Both the position numbers and the translations under genes were made by a program. Positions 1 to 7,458 of a DNA stretch of 8,284 bases are shown in pieces. The DNA comes from an uncultured Bacilli bacterium (GTDB lineage Bacteria > Bacillota_I > Bacilli_A > RF39 > UBA660), in contig CANROQ010000041.1 of NCBI GenBank assembly GCA_947632295.1, positions 1-8,284 on the forward strand, given 5' to 3'. Numbering within the stretch: position 1 is the stretch's first letter; each line of letters starts with the position of its first letter. The notes below the pieces were generated by a model that searched no databases, had not been told where the DNA came from, and saw only the letters and a program-made list of their open reading frames with translations.

Positions 1-740
1 CTTACTAAAAACTCTTTTAATTTAATTTTAATATTATTTAGATTTTCTTTTTCGTTTGCACTATTATCAATAATTCTATTCATTAATCTATCAACCCATC
101 CATTTAACTTCACATATTCTAAACTATATTTAAAGTTAAGATCATAAAACATACCAACTGAGCGAAGATCATAGTCTATTTCTGTTTTTATATCTTTATC
201 CATTGAACATTTTTGATTTATAAGACTATTATAAACATTAGTACTAATATAACTTTCTGTATAATTTATTTTTAAAGCACCGCTTACAAATATTCTAAAA
301 ATATCTAATTTATCAGCATCTCTAATTATTTTACAAAACAATAAAGTCCTCTCATCAAGATTTGGTTCAATCGCAAATTTGTTATGATTAAAAATAGCTG
401 TTAAAACTAATTTTTGAATTGATTCATCACCAACAAAACTAGCAATAAAATTATCTTGTTTTAATAATTCGACACCAAAATTTGCATGATCAATAGATAT
501 TCGATCATTAAAAGTATTATAACGTTTTATTTGTTCAAAACGTCCAATATCATGTAACAGTCCTATTAACATACAAATTTGAATATCATCATCACTTAAA
601 TTCAAAGATTCAGCAATATTTTGACAAAAATCAACTACTTGCATCGTATGATAATATTTTAAATATATCTTATCATTTTTCATATCATAATTATCAACAT
701 ATTCTTTAAATTTTTTCTTACACTTTTCTAAATCAATCAT
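1..740 (-). CDS. HD-domain metal-dependent phosphohydrolase, 3' end cut by window
   Basis: The reading frame is open from the ATG at 740-738 to the window edge, giving 246 full codons without a stop, so the C-terminus is missing. A strong GGAGGAGGA ribosome site at 748-756, 7 nt upstream, fixes the start. The protein has the metal-ligand pattern of HD phosphohydrolases: His31 (KYYHTMQVV), the His63-Asp64 pair in LLHDIGRF, His85 (DHANFG), His119 (FNHNKF) and Asp141 (RDADKLDIF). All ligands are present, so the enzyme looks intact, with probable hydrolysis of a phosphomonoester or phosphodiester such as a nucleotide. The substrate cannot be told from sequence. No signal peptide or membrane segment is visible, so it is cytosolic. 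It is the first gene behind a valine-type T-box leader, which is unusual for this family, and it may be co-transcribed with an unseen gene further left. The family call is secure; the biological role is not. Confidence 0.88.
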   Translation of the reverse strand, partial: MIDLEKCKKKFKEYVDNYDMKNDKIYLKYYHTMQVVDFCQNIAESLNLSDDDIQICMLIGLLHDIGRFEQIKRYNTFNDRISIDHANFGVELLKQDNFIASFVGDESIQKLVLTAIFNHNKFAIEPNLDERTLLFCKIIRDADKLDIFRIFVSGALKINYTESYISTNVYNSLINQKCSMDKDIKTEIDYDLRSVGMFYDLNFKYSLEYVKLNGWVDRLMNRIIDNSANEKENLNNIKIKLKEFLV

Positions 741-756
741 ATCTTAATCCTCCTCC

Positions 757-790
757 AAAAAAAAATCACATCCTAATTATAAGGACGTGA
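757..790 (-). terminator. Intrinsic terminator of the T-box switch
   Basis: On the minus strand ATCACGTCCT pairs with AGGATGTGAT (10 bp with one G-U) around a TATAATT-type loop, followed by nine Ts at 765-757. The left arm shares the CGTCCTT segment with the antiterminator, so the two structures exclude each other, as expected for a T-box. The run of Ts ends directly at the ribosome site of the HD-domain gene. Confidence 0.92.
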
Positions 791-985
791 TTACGTGGTA
801 CCACCTTATTTCATATAGTAAAACTATATCTCAATTATTTAACGCATAAATACGTAACTTTCTATTTACTTAAAAGTTATACTCCCTTGCTACCTTCAAT
901 TATTTTAATTGCTAGTTTCCACCAACCACTAACTCTCTTTTAATTAATAATAATTTACTCCTCAAGTTCATCATATTTCAAATAT
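757..985 (-). promoter_or_regulatory. T-box riboswitch leader, probable tRNA-Val specificity
   Basis: This leader senses uncharged tRNA and controls transcription termination. Parts visible on the minus strand, in order: a K-turn-like GATGA near 972-968; the loop-E bases AGTA at 960-957; the AGAGAG element at 938-933; a distal Stem I hairpin (GTTAGT at 933-928 pairing with ACTAGC at 916-911); a specifier loop containing GAAGGTAGC at 897-889; small hairpins at 878-856 and 855-842; Stem III (ATATAGT/ACTATAT, 829-813); and the T-box motif AAGGTGGTACCACG at 807-794. The antiterminator pairs ATAAGG with CCTTAT and ACG with CGT around the bulge TGGTACC. By analogy with glyQS leaders (one base between GAA and the codon), the specifier is GTA (893-891), valine. 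The acceptor-binding TGGT would pair with ACCA, a discriminator A, which fits tRNA-Val and not tRNA-Gly. The T-box assignment is firm; valine is a strong inference. Confidence 0.93.
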
Positions 986-991
986 AGTTAA

Positions 992-1020
992 ATTATAACA
1001 CTTTCAAATAAAAGATACAA
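992..1020 (-). promoter_or_regulatory. Sigma-A-type promoter for the T-box leader
   Basis: The minus strand reads TTGTAT (1020-1015), a 17-nt spacer, and TATAAT (997-992), with a TG one base before the -10 box (extended -10). Transcription would start near 985, just upstream of Stem I of the T-box. The -35 box begins 2 nt after the TAG stop of the upstream membrane-protein gene, and I see no terminator between them. Confidence 0.75.
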
Positions 1021-1022
1021 GT

Positions 1023-3362
1023 CTAATTATTATTTTTTGTTTTTGAAATTATGAATTGTAATATAAACAAAATAAATACAATTGGCACAAACATTATATA
1101 ACGATAAGATTGATGATGTAACGCAATTAAAAATGTTAAAATATTAGCAAAACTAGGTAATAAAATTAGACAATTTTTTCGATCATAAAAATTTATAGTA
1201 AAAATTACTAGCAAACTTAAATAAAGACCAGCTCTTAAAAAAATCGCATTCAATATTTTATTATTAGAAATAAATAATAATACATTAATTATACATTGCT
1301 TAAAACTATTATTTTTTATAGTTATATCATAATCACTATAAAATTCAAAACCAAATTCATTTTCAAAAATTTGATAATCATATGTTTGTATATCATCACT
1401 TTTGAAAGCATTCCATAGAATATCTATTCCATATAAACGATCTTGTAATAAGATATTTGGATACCTAAATAATTTTTTTAAATATAATTTTATTAACTTT
1501 CCTTTATTTATTTCAATACTACGAATTGGAACTTTATTATAATGTAATAAAATATCGATATTATACCGATTATACGAATCTTTTAACTCACTTATTTTAA
1601 TGTCATTTTTAAAATTATTTGCAATTTCCTGATCATCTTTTTCAATCAAAACTTTTTGTAAGCCATGAACTAATGTTACTACATCTGAATTCTCTAGCCC
1701 CGGTAAAACATAAAAAAAATCATATAAAAATTTATTGCCAAAATAAAGAATAATCGGTACTAATAAACTAATTATAAATAACTTTTTATCTTTTAATTTA
1801 AATCCTATTATTAATAATATTAATACACATAATAAGGCAACATAAAGGCCATTATGACGAAATGCGACAATAAAAATAAGTGATAAAACAATAAAGAAAT
1901 AATCATAAATCTTAATATCCATATTAACATACTTAATTAATAAAAATGTTAATAAAATCAAGAAAATTATATAATCAACATCTTTTAATATCGATACCAT
2001 ATAAACCCCAGTAATAGGATTTATACAAATCAATATTGTTAAAATATAAATAAGTATTCTTTTTATTCCTTTATTAATAAAATAACATCCGATTATCGAT
2101 ATAATTAAACTAGTTATAATTATCCTAATAATAATAAACATTTGAAAATTACCAAATACATCATAAACAGCAGAAAGTAACAAAGTATGAATATAAGGAT
2201 GCCAATTATTAATAATACCGTCATGTATTTGATCTAACTGCATATCACCATCAGTCGTTATAATATAAGGCGAAAAAATATATAAATAAACTAGAAAAAT
2301 AATTAGCGGAATTAAAAATAATAAAATTCTATCTAATATTTTTTTAGTATTTTTACACTTCGATTTCTCCTTAATAATAATCATTATATATTTGATAAAA
2401 TCAATAATATATATAAACCACAAAGTAAACAATATATATATAATAATATCATTAATATCTATTTTATGGCCTAAATACAAATTACCAATAAAACAAAATG
2501 ATACGATTAAACTAGAAATTAATTTTAAAATAAAATCTTTATTTATTTTAACAATAAAATATTCCTTATTATTTTTAATTGTAAAACAAATAATTAACAC
2601 TAAAATATAAATTAAAATTTTAGTTAATATATTTATCAATATTAAACTATTAAATTCAAAAATAAATAATGATAACGCTAAAAAAATAAATATTAAATTT
2701 TTCTTTTTAATTAATTCTAACAACGTTAAAATAATAATATTTAAACCTAAAAAACAAATTATTAAATTTAAAATTCGATATTCATTATCATAATTTATAT
2801 TATTTATATTGTAAGAAAAATAATTTTCATATATCTTATAATAATCCGAATTACGATTAACAACACTAGAAGCAATATTTAATACTTCATTATTTACTGA
2901 AATTTTATAACTATCTTTATATTTTTCAAAATTTATAATAATTTTTTTTGCTTTTTTAGTTTTAAAAGAATATGAATCAACTAAATCTATCTTGTAATTA
3001 TCATCAAGTTTATTATAATTATCATATAAAATAACATCATCCAATTTTAAATTGTTTAATTTAACTTTTTTATTATTTAAATAAATAGAACTAATTTGAA
3101 CTGTTTTGTCACTTAAATTAGTAATTTTAATATCTTTATCATCATATCCATAAATGAAAATATCATTATTTAAAATTAATAATAAAATTGTTACTAAAAT
3201 TGAAAATAAAACCTGTTTTAAATTAAATTTAAATTTAATACGTGAAATAAAAAAGGAAAATAAAAAGAGAATGATATTTATAATAACTAAAGAAATACCA
3301 CTATAATTATTTAACGTATAAACTAAGTTAAACAAAAATAGAAGAATTAATTTAACTATCAT
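1023..3362 (-). CDS. Large polytopic membrane protein, DUF6020 / GT-C-like
   Basis: This 779-residue protein is very rich in Ile, Leu, Lys and Asn. Three membrane segments lie in residues 1-65. A non-membrane, strand-rich stretch at about 66-195 is probably outside the cell. Many further membrane segments run from about 195 to 540, followed by a second soluble stretch at about 550-690 and two or three helices at 690-772. Conserved-looking motifs are TTDGD (369-373), NNWHPYIHTLL (386-396), SILKDVDY (457-464), FRHNG (501-505) and HHQSYRY (749-755). This pattern resembles the uncharacterised DUF6020 membrane family and, more loosely, lipid-sugar-dependent GT-C glycosyltransferases with an acidic motif in an early outer loop. 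A glycosyl-transfer role in the cell envelope is inference. The ATG at 3362-3360 has GAGGG at 3374-3370 and lies 12 nt after gpmI, so the two genes are probably co-transcribed. Base composition looks even more AT-rich than its neighbours. Confidence 0.8.
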   Translation of the reverse strand: MIVKLILLFLFNLVYTLNNYSGISLVIINIILFLFSFFISRIKFKFNLKQVLFSILVTILLLILNNDIFIYGYDDKDIKITNLSDKTVQISSIYLNNKKVKLNNLKLDDVILYDNYNKLDDNYKIDLVDSYSFKTKKAKKIIINFEKYKDSYKISVNNEVLNIASSVVNRNSDYYKIYENYFSYNINNINYDNEYRILNLIICFLGLNIIILTLLELIKKKNLIFIFLALSLFIFEFNSLILINILTKILIYILVLIICFTIKNNKEYFIVKINKDFILKLISSLIVSFCFIGNLYLGHKIDINDIIIYILFTLWFIYIIDFIKYIMIIIKEKSKCKNTKKILDRILLFLIPLIIFLVYLYIFSPYIITTDGDMQLDQIHDGIINNWHPYIHTLLLSAVYDVFGNFQMFIIIRIIITSLIISIIGCYFINKGIKRILIYILTILICINPITGVYMVSILKDVDYIIFLILLTFLLIKYVNMDIKIYDYFFIVLSLIFIVAFRHNGLYVALLCVLILLIIGFKLKDKKLFIISLLVPIILYFGNKFLYDFFYVLPGLENSDVVTLVHGLQKVLIEKDDQEIANNFKNDIKISELKDSYNRYNIDILLHYNKVPIRSIEINKGKLIKLYLKKLFRYPNILLQDRLYGIDILWNAFKSDDIQTYDYQIFENEFGFEFYSDYDITIKNNSFKQCIINVLLFISNNKILNAIFLRAGLYLSLLVIFTINFYDRKNCLILLPSFANILTFLIALHHQSYRYIMFVPIVFILFILQFIISKTKNNN

Positions 3363-3374
3363 AATACCACCCTC

Positions 3375-4877
3375 TTATTTTACTAATATATCACCTGTCA
3401 TATCACTAGGAATATCTAAATTCAACAATTTTAAAATAGTTGGCGCAATATCACCTAATTTACCATTACTAACTTGATATTTGTCATCAGTTACAATAAA
3501 TGGAACTAAACTAGTTGAATGCGAAGTAATAACATTATTATCATCATCTAACATATAATCACAATTACCATGATCGGCTGTTACGATTAAAAGCCCATCT
3601 TTTTCTTGAATTAAATCATAAATTTTACCTAAGCATTCATCCAAAACTTCGACAGCACTAACAGCAGCATCAAAATTTCCAGTATGTCCAACCATATCGC
3701 CATTAGCAAAATTAACAATTACTACATCATATAAATCTTCTTTAATTTTACTAAGTAAAGTATCAGTTATCTCTCGAGCACTCATCTCTGGCTTTAAATC
3801 ATAAGTTGCTACTTTAGGCGATGGTATTAAAATACGATCACATTTGTTTAACTCTTTTTCAACACCACCATCAAAAAAATAAGTAACATGAGCATATTTT
3901 TCTGTTTCCGCAATACGAAGTTGCGATAAATTATTTTTAGCCAAATAATCTCCTAACGTATTATCAAGTTTTTGATGCTCAAAGGCATTTTTGCAAATAA
4001 CATCGCTACTTACAGAAAACATCGTAACTAATTTTAAGTTAGATATTTTTTTAGCAGCAAAACCGTCGAATTTATCATTTGTTAAAGCATAAAAAATTTC
4101 TCTTAAACGATCAGGACGAAAATTAAAAGTAATAAGCCCATCATTATCATCAACTGTTCCATTAGAATCAATAACACTTGGAAGTACAAATTCATCAGTT
4201 ATATCTTGAGAATAATTATCTTCTATCGCCTCTATAACATTATCATACTTTGGACCAATCCCTAACGCAATTGCGTCATAGGCTTTTTTTACCCTTTCCC
4301 AACGATTATCACGATCCATCGCGTAATAACGTCCAGCAACCGTTGCAACACGACCAATTCCAAGTTCTATTAATTTATCATTTAACTCTAAAACAAAATT
4401 AATAGCACTTTTTGGTAAAGTATCACGACCATCTAGAAAAAGATGTAGATAAAGATTATCGACATTATTTTGCTTACACATATCTAAAAGCGCAAACAAA
4501 TGCGATATATGTGAATGAATACCACCATCACTAAGTAGACCAAAAATATGCAATTTTGAATTATTTTGCTTTGTATGATTAATTACTTCTAAAATATTAG
4601 AATTATTAAAAAATTCGCCATTACTAATTTGTTCATTGATATATTGCAAAGGTTGATAAACAATTCGGCCAGCGCCAATATTCATATGTCCGACCTCACT
4701 ATTACCCATTTGTCCTTCAGGTAATCCAACTAATTTACCGCTCGCTTCAAGTAAACTATGAGGATATCTATTCCACAATTTATCAAAATTAGGTTTACAA
4801 GCCTTCATAAAAGCATTTCCATGTTGATTTTCCCTAATTCCTACTCCATCTAATATACATAAAACTAAAGGTTTCAT
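3375..4877 (-). CDS. gpmI: 2,3-bisphosphoglycerate-independent phosphoglycerate mutase
   Basis: This enzyme interconverts 3- and 2-phosphoglycerate in glycolysis through a phosphoserine intermediate, using two Mn2+ ions, in the cytosol. At 500 residues it is close to the usual length of about 510. Metal and catalytic residues are in place: Asp10 (LDGVG), the phosphorylated Ser60 (GNSEVGH), Asp394 and His398 (GDMVGH), Asp435-His436 (TADHGN) and His453 (TSHST). Substrate-site motifs are also present: GGIHSH (118-123), LDGRD (148-152), AGRYYAMDRD (181-190), NFRPDR (252-257) and AETEKYAHVT (323-332). The segment at 284-293 (VTMFSVSSDV) differs from the MT-Y-D-like run I would expect there. The start ATG is preceded by GGAG at 4889-4886 with an 8-nt gap. 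The gene is not next to other glycolytic genes here; a terminator separates it from the upstream operon and a membrane-protein gene follows it. Confidence 0.98.
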   Translation of the reverse strand: MKPLVLCILDGVGIRENQHGNAFMKACKPNFDKLWNRYPHSLLEASGKLVGLPEGQMGNSEVGHMNIGAGRIVYQPLQYINEQISNGEFFNNSNILEVINHTKQNNSKLHIFGLLSDGGIHSHISHLFALLDMCKQNNVDNLYLHLFLDGRDTLPKSAINFVLELNDKLIELGIGRVATVAGRYYAMDRDNRWERVKKAYDAIALGIGPKYDNVIEAIEDNYSQDITDEFVLPSVIDSNGTVDDNDGLITFNFRPDRLREIFYALTNDKFDGFAAKKISNLKLVTMFSVSSDVICKNAFEHQKLDNTLGDYLAKNNLSQLRIAETEKYAHVTYFFDGGVEKELNKCDRILIPSPKVATYDLKPEMSAREITDTLLSKIKEDLYDVVIVNFANGDMVGHTGNFDAAVSAVEVLDECLGKIYDLIQEKDGLLIVTADHGNCDYMLDDDNNVITSHSTSLVPFIVTDDKYQVSNGKLGDIAPTILKLLNLDIPSDMTGDILVK

Positions 4878-4900
4878 CTTATCATCTCCATAATAATTTT

Positions 4901-4927
4901 ATCATAATTATTCATTTATTAAAACAA
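4901..4927 (-). promoter_or_regulatory. Possible promoter for gpmI
   Basis: The 80-nt gap before gpmI has a terminator at its upstream end, so a promoter is expected within it. The best candidate on the minus strand is TTGTTT (4927-4922) with TATGAT (4906-4901), but the spacer is only 15 nt. A register with TGATAA at 4904-4899 gives 17 nt with a poorer -10 box. Either would leave a very short leader carrying the GGAG site. The region is so AT-rich that chance matches are likely. Confidence 0.3.
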
Positions 4928-4955
4928 AAAAACTTGAAAATATCCAAGTCTTTTT
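4926..4955 (-). terminator. Intrinsic terminator of the VTC-DUF4956-beta-helix operon
   Basis: On the minus strand AAAAAGACTTG (4955-4945) pairs with CAAGTTTTTTT (4936-4926) around an 8-nt loop, ending in seven Ts. It begins 2 nt after the TGA stop of the beta-helix gene. The stem core is only about five strong pairs, so termination may be partial and some readthrough into gpmI is possible. Confidence 0.75.
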
Positions 4956-4956
4956 A

Positions 4957-6783
4957 TCACCTACGATTAACAGGTCCATGCATTCCTGGTTTCATACCAT
5001 TATTCATACCTAGCGAATTACCAACATTCGTAATAATATCTGTAGTATCAAAATTTGTATATTCACTACCTTTTTTATAGCCTCCAATTTCATATAAACC
5101 ATTATTATTATCTCTAGAAGAACTACCACCTGTATAAATAGTATAATTAGTGTTAGATTTTAAGTTTGGTGTCGATATTATTAAATTTTGATACTGCTTA
5201 CTAGATTCATAAGTTAAAATTTCCGAATCATCTTCAAAAATACTAACTAATTCAAACGAATCAATTGTCTTTGAAAAATTTATATTAATAGTTGTTTGCG
5301 TCGAAGTATTAGATACACCTTGAGCCATACCACTACTACCACTTGCAATTAACACCCCACCTGTAATTTTAAACTCACGATCATAATCTAATGCACCATT
5401 CCCACTATCGACTGGACCATTGACAATTACCGTACCACCTGTTAGATAAATACTGCCATTAGCGTCTATTCCATCACCTTTCGATTCAACGAAGATATTA
5501 CCACCATTCAAATTAATTTGACTATTACCATTGCCTGCAAATTGGTTCATACCCATTCGACCATCAATTGACGATGAATCATTACCACCAGCAGCATTTA
5601 AACCATCATCAGTAGAAATAATACTAATATCACCACCATTAATGCTAATACTTTCTGCCTCAATTCCTTCATAACTTTTTTGAATGTCAATTTTACCAGA
5701 ATCGATAATTAATTCACTATCCGCATGTATTCCATCATCCCCACTATTAATTATAAATTCGCCATCAGCAATTCCTACATATTCGTTGGAATGAATCGCA
5801 TCATCAGCTGAATCAATTGTAAATTCACCATTTTTAATCACAATACTCTTACCAGCTTTTAGACCTTTGGCACTTTCCAAATTATTAGTATTTTGACTAG
5901 TAGTTTCATTAAAAGGATTTCCAAAATGTCCCCAGTTGCTACTTTCTGTACTAGAATTAACACTACCTCCACCAGTTTCAATTTTAAAAACACCATTATT
6001 TATAACTAAATCACTTTCAGTAGAAATTCCATCATTATTAGAAACAATTTCAAAATTACCATCTTCAATTAAAATATAACCTAAATTAGAATCATTATTA
6101 TTAGTAGCCTTTAGGCCATCACCTGATGCATTAAGTAAAAAATTACCATTATTAATAACAAGCGAATCCTTACCACGAATAGCATCATCTAAAGCATCAA
6201 TTTCATATTCTCCATCTAAAATTTTAAGATTATCTTTTGAAACAATTCCATCCTTGTAATTAGCGTCAATTACCAGTTTTCCATCACCGGCTAATACTAA
6301 ATCATCTTTACTAAAAATCGTCGCATTTGGTTCCCCATCTAAATCGACATCATAATCAGGAGTATCTTGTAAGTAATTGACACTATTACTCTTAAGTTCA
6401 ATGTAAACTTGATCGGCATTTTCAACCATGATGGCTGGCCCATTTTTACTAGTAATATCAACATTATCCAAAATTAATTTGACACTATCTTTTGTGTCAA
6501 TATAAATTTGTCCATTTTCTAATTTACCTGTCAAATTGTAAACACCACCACTTGTAATTTTTAAAGTATCTACTAATTTGATATCATAACTGGACAATTT
6601 AGAAAAATCTACATCTTTTATACTATTAGTTTCAATATTAGTATCTATATCAGTAACATTTGAAATATTATTGGCGTCTAAACTATTTTTTTTATTATTA
6701 TCTTTAGTTTTTTCAAAATAGAATATTAAAACAATAATTAATAAAATCAAAATAACACTTATACCAACTATTTTCTTTTTCAT
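4957..6783 (-). CDS. Membrane-anchored beta-helix carbohydrate-binding protein (Cthe_2159 type)
   Basis: This 608-residue protein starts MKKK followed by one hydrophobic segment (about 5-23), with no lipobox cysteine and no LPXTG sorting signal, so it is probably an N-terminally anchored surface protein. After a low-complexity Asn/Asp linker (24-60), residues 75-480 form a repeated strand pattern of about 22 residues with acidic turns: LDDAIRG (198-204), GDGLKA (221-226), NDGIST (250-255), ADDAIHS (326-332), GDDGIHA (348-354), TDDGLNA (391-397) and GDGIDA (436-441). This is the right-handed parallel beta-helix of the Cthe_2159 carbohydrate-binding family, whose founding member binds acidic sugar polymers and Ca2+. 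A C-terminal strand domain (495-580) follows, then a Gly/Met-rich tail ending NRR. The insert at about 275-305 interrupts the helix. The start lies 6 nt after the DUF4956 stop; its GGAG is a rather distant 12 nt upstream, suggesting translational coupling. Confidence 0.9.
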   Translation of the reverse strand: MKKKIVGISVILILLIIVLIFYFEKTKDNNKKNSLDANNISNVTDIDTNIETNSIKDVDFSKLSSYDIKLVDTLKITSGGVYNLTGKLENGQIYIDTKDSVKLILDNVDITSKNGPAIMVENADQVYIELKSNSVNYLQDTPDYDVDLDGEPNATIFSKDDLVLAGDGKLVIDANYKDGIVSKDNLKILDGEYEIDALDDAIRGKDSLVINNGNFLLNASGDGLKATNNNDSNLGYILIEDGNFEIVSNNDGISTESDLVINNGVFKIETGGGSVNSSTESSNWGHFGNPFNETTSQNTNNLESAKGLKAGKSIVIKNGEFTIDSADDAIHSNEYVGIADGEFIINSGDDGIHADSELIIDSGKIDIQKSYEGIEAESISINGGDISIISTDDGLNAAGGNDSSSIDGRMGMNQFAGNGNSQINLNGGNIFVESKGDGIDANGSIYLTGGTVIVNGPVDSGNGALDYDREFKITGGVLIASGSSGMAQGVSNTSTQTTININFSKTIDSFELVSIFEDDSEILTYESSKQYQNLIISTPNLKSNTNYTIYTGGSSSRDNNNGLYEIGGYKKGSEYTNFDTTDIITNVGNSLGMNNGMKPGMHGPVNRR

Positions 6784-6789
6784 ACGTCA

Positions 6790-7458
6790 TTATAACTCCA
6801 TATCTATAATAGGGTTAGTTAATGAAATGCATAAATTTCCATTTCGACATCTTAAAGTATCAATAAACTCTTTTTCATTAATATTTTTTAACAATTTTAC
6901 ACGATATTTTAGTTCAAACATACTACCCATATTAGTTGTTTTAACTTGTTCTAAATTTATCTCTTTAGTAAATTTTGTAAATATTTCATCAAAAACACCA
7001 GTATAATCTAAATTTTCTGGAATTGTTATCTTTAAAATTTTTTCAACATCTTTTGTTTCTCCAAATTTTGTTATTGATAAAATAAAAAGCAATAAACAAA
7101 TAATTATTGTCATTAAGATTGCAAACAAAATTTGACCCATTCCAACTGATAAACCAATAGCCATAGTCAAAAAAATACTTGCAATTTCACGTGAATTACC
7201 TGGTAAACTTCGAAATTTAACTAAACTAAATGCTCCAAGAACAGCTACTGATGTACCTAAATTTCCATTAACCATAAGCATTACAACTTCAACTAAAGAT
7301 GGCAAAATTGTTAATGTAATAACAAAATTTTTTGAATATTTTCCTGTTTTCATATGTGTTAAAGCAACCAATAATCCTAAAATAATCGATACACCAAAAC
7401 ACAAAAATACAACACCAATCGAAAGTGACTCAGTTACATTAAAAATACTATTAAACAT
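6790..7458 (-). CDS. DUF4956 integral membrane protein
   Basis: The protein has 222 residues from the ATG at 7458-7456. That start is chosen over an in-frame ATG 45 nt further upstream because AAGGAGGA lies just before it and the longer form would add a charged leader inside the VTC frame. About four membrane segments are seen (13-33, 44-62, 93-112, 112-130), with the family signature NGNLGTSVAVLGAFSLVKFR then PGNSREIASIF (64-96). A soluble C-terminal domain (135-222) carries IPENLDYTGVFDEIF, KTTNMGSMFEL and RCRNGNLCI, also typical of DUF4956. It is presumably cytosolic. The family has no proven biochemical role but is often encoded beside VTC-domain proteins. The first 8 nt overlap the end of the VTC gene, so the two are probably translated together and may form a complex. 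The family call is secure; transport or scaffolding is inference. Confidence 0.93.
   Translation of the reverse strand: MFNSIFNVTESLSIGVVFLCFGVSIILGLLVALTHMKTGKYSKNFVITLTILPSLVEVVMLMVNGNLGTSVAVLGAFSLVKFRSLPGNSREIASIFLTMAIGLSVGMGQILFAILMTIIICLLLFILSITKFGETKDVEKILKITIPENLDYTGVFDEIFTKFTKEINLEQVKTTNMGSMFELKYRVKLLKNINEKEFIDTLRCRNGNLCISLTNPIIDMEL

Noticed and set aside
892..894. GGT read as a glycine specifier codon
   Set aside because: The bulge TGGT requires discriminator A, which does not fit the usual tRNA-Gly, and the spacing after GAA fits GTA better by analogy with glyQS leaders.
2392..2610. A 72-codon open frame on the plus strand
   Set aside because: It lies wholly inside the 779-residue membrane-protein gene on the other strand, has no convincing ribosome site, and its composition is what AT-rich antisense DNA gives by chance.
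6715..6783. Lipoprotein signal or cell-wall sorting signal for the beta-helix protein
   Set aside because: There is no cysteine after the hydrophobic segment and no LPXTG near the C-terminus, so an N-terminal membrane anchor or cleaved signal is more likely.
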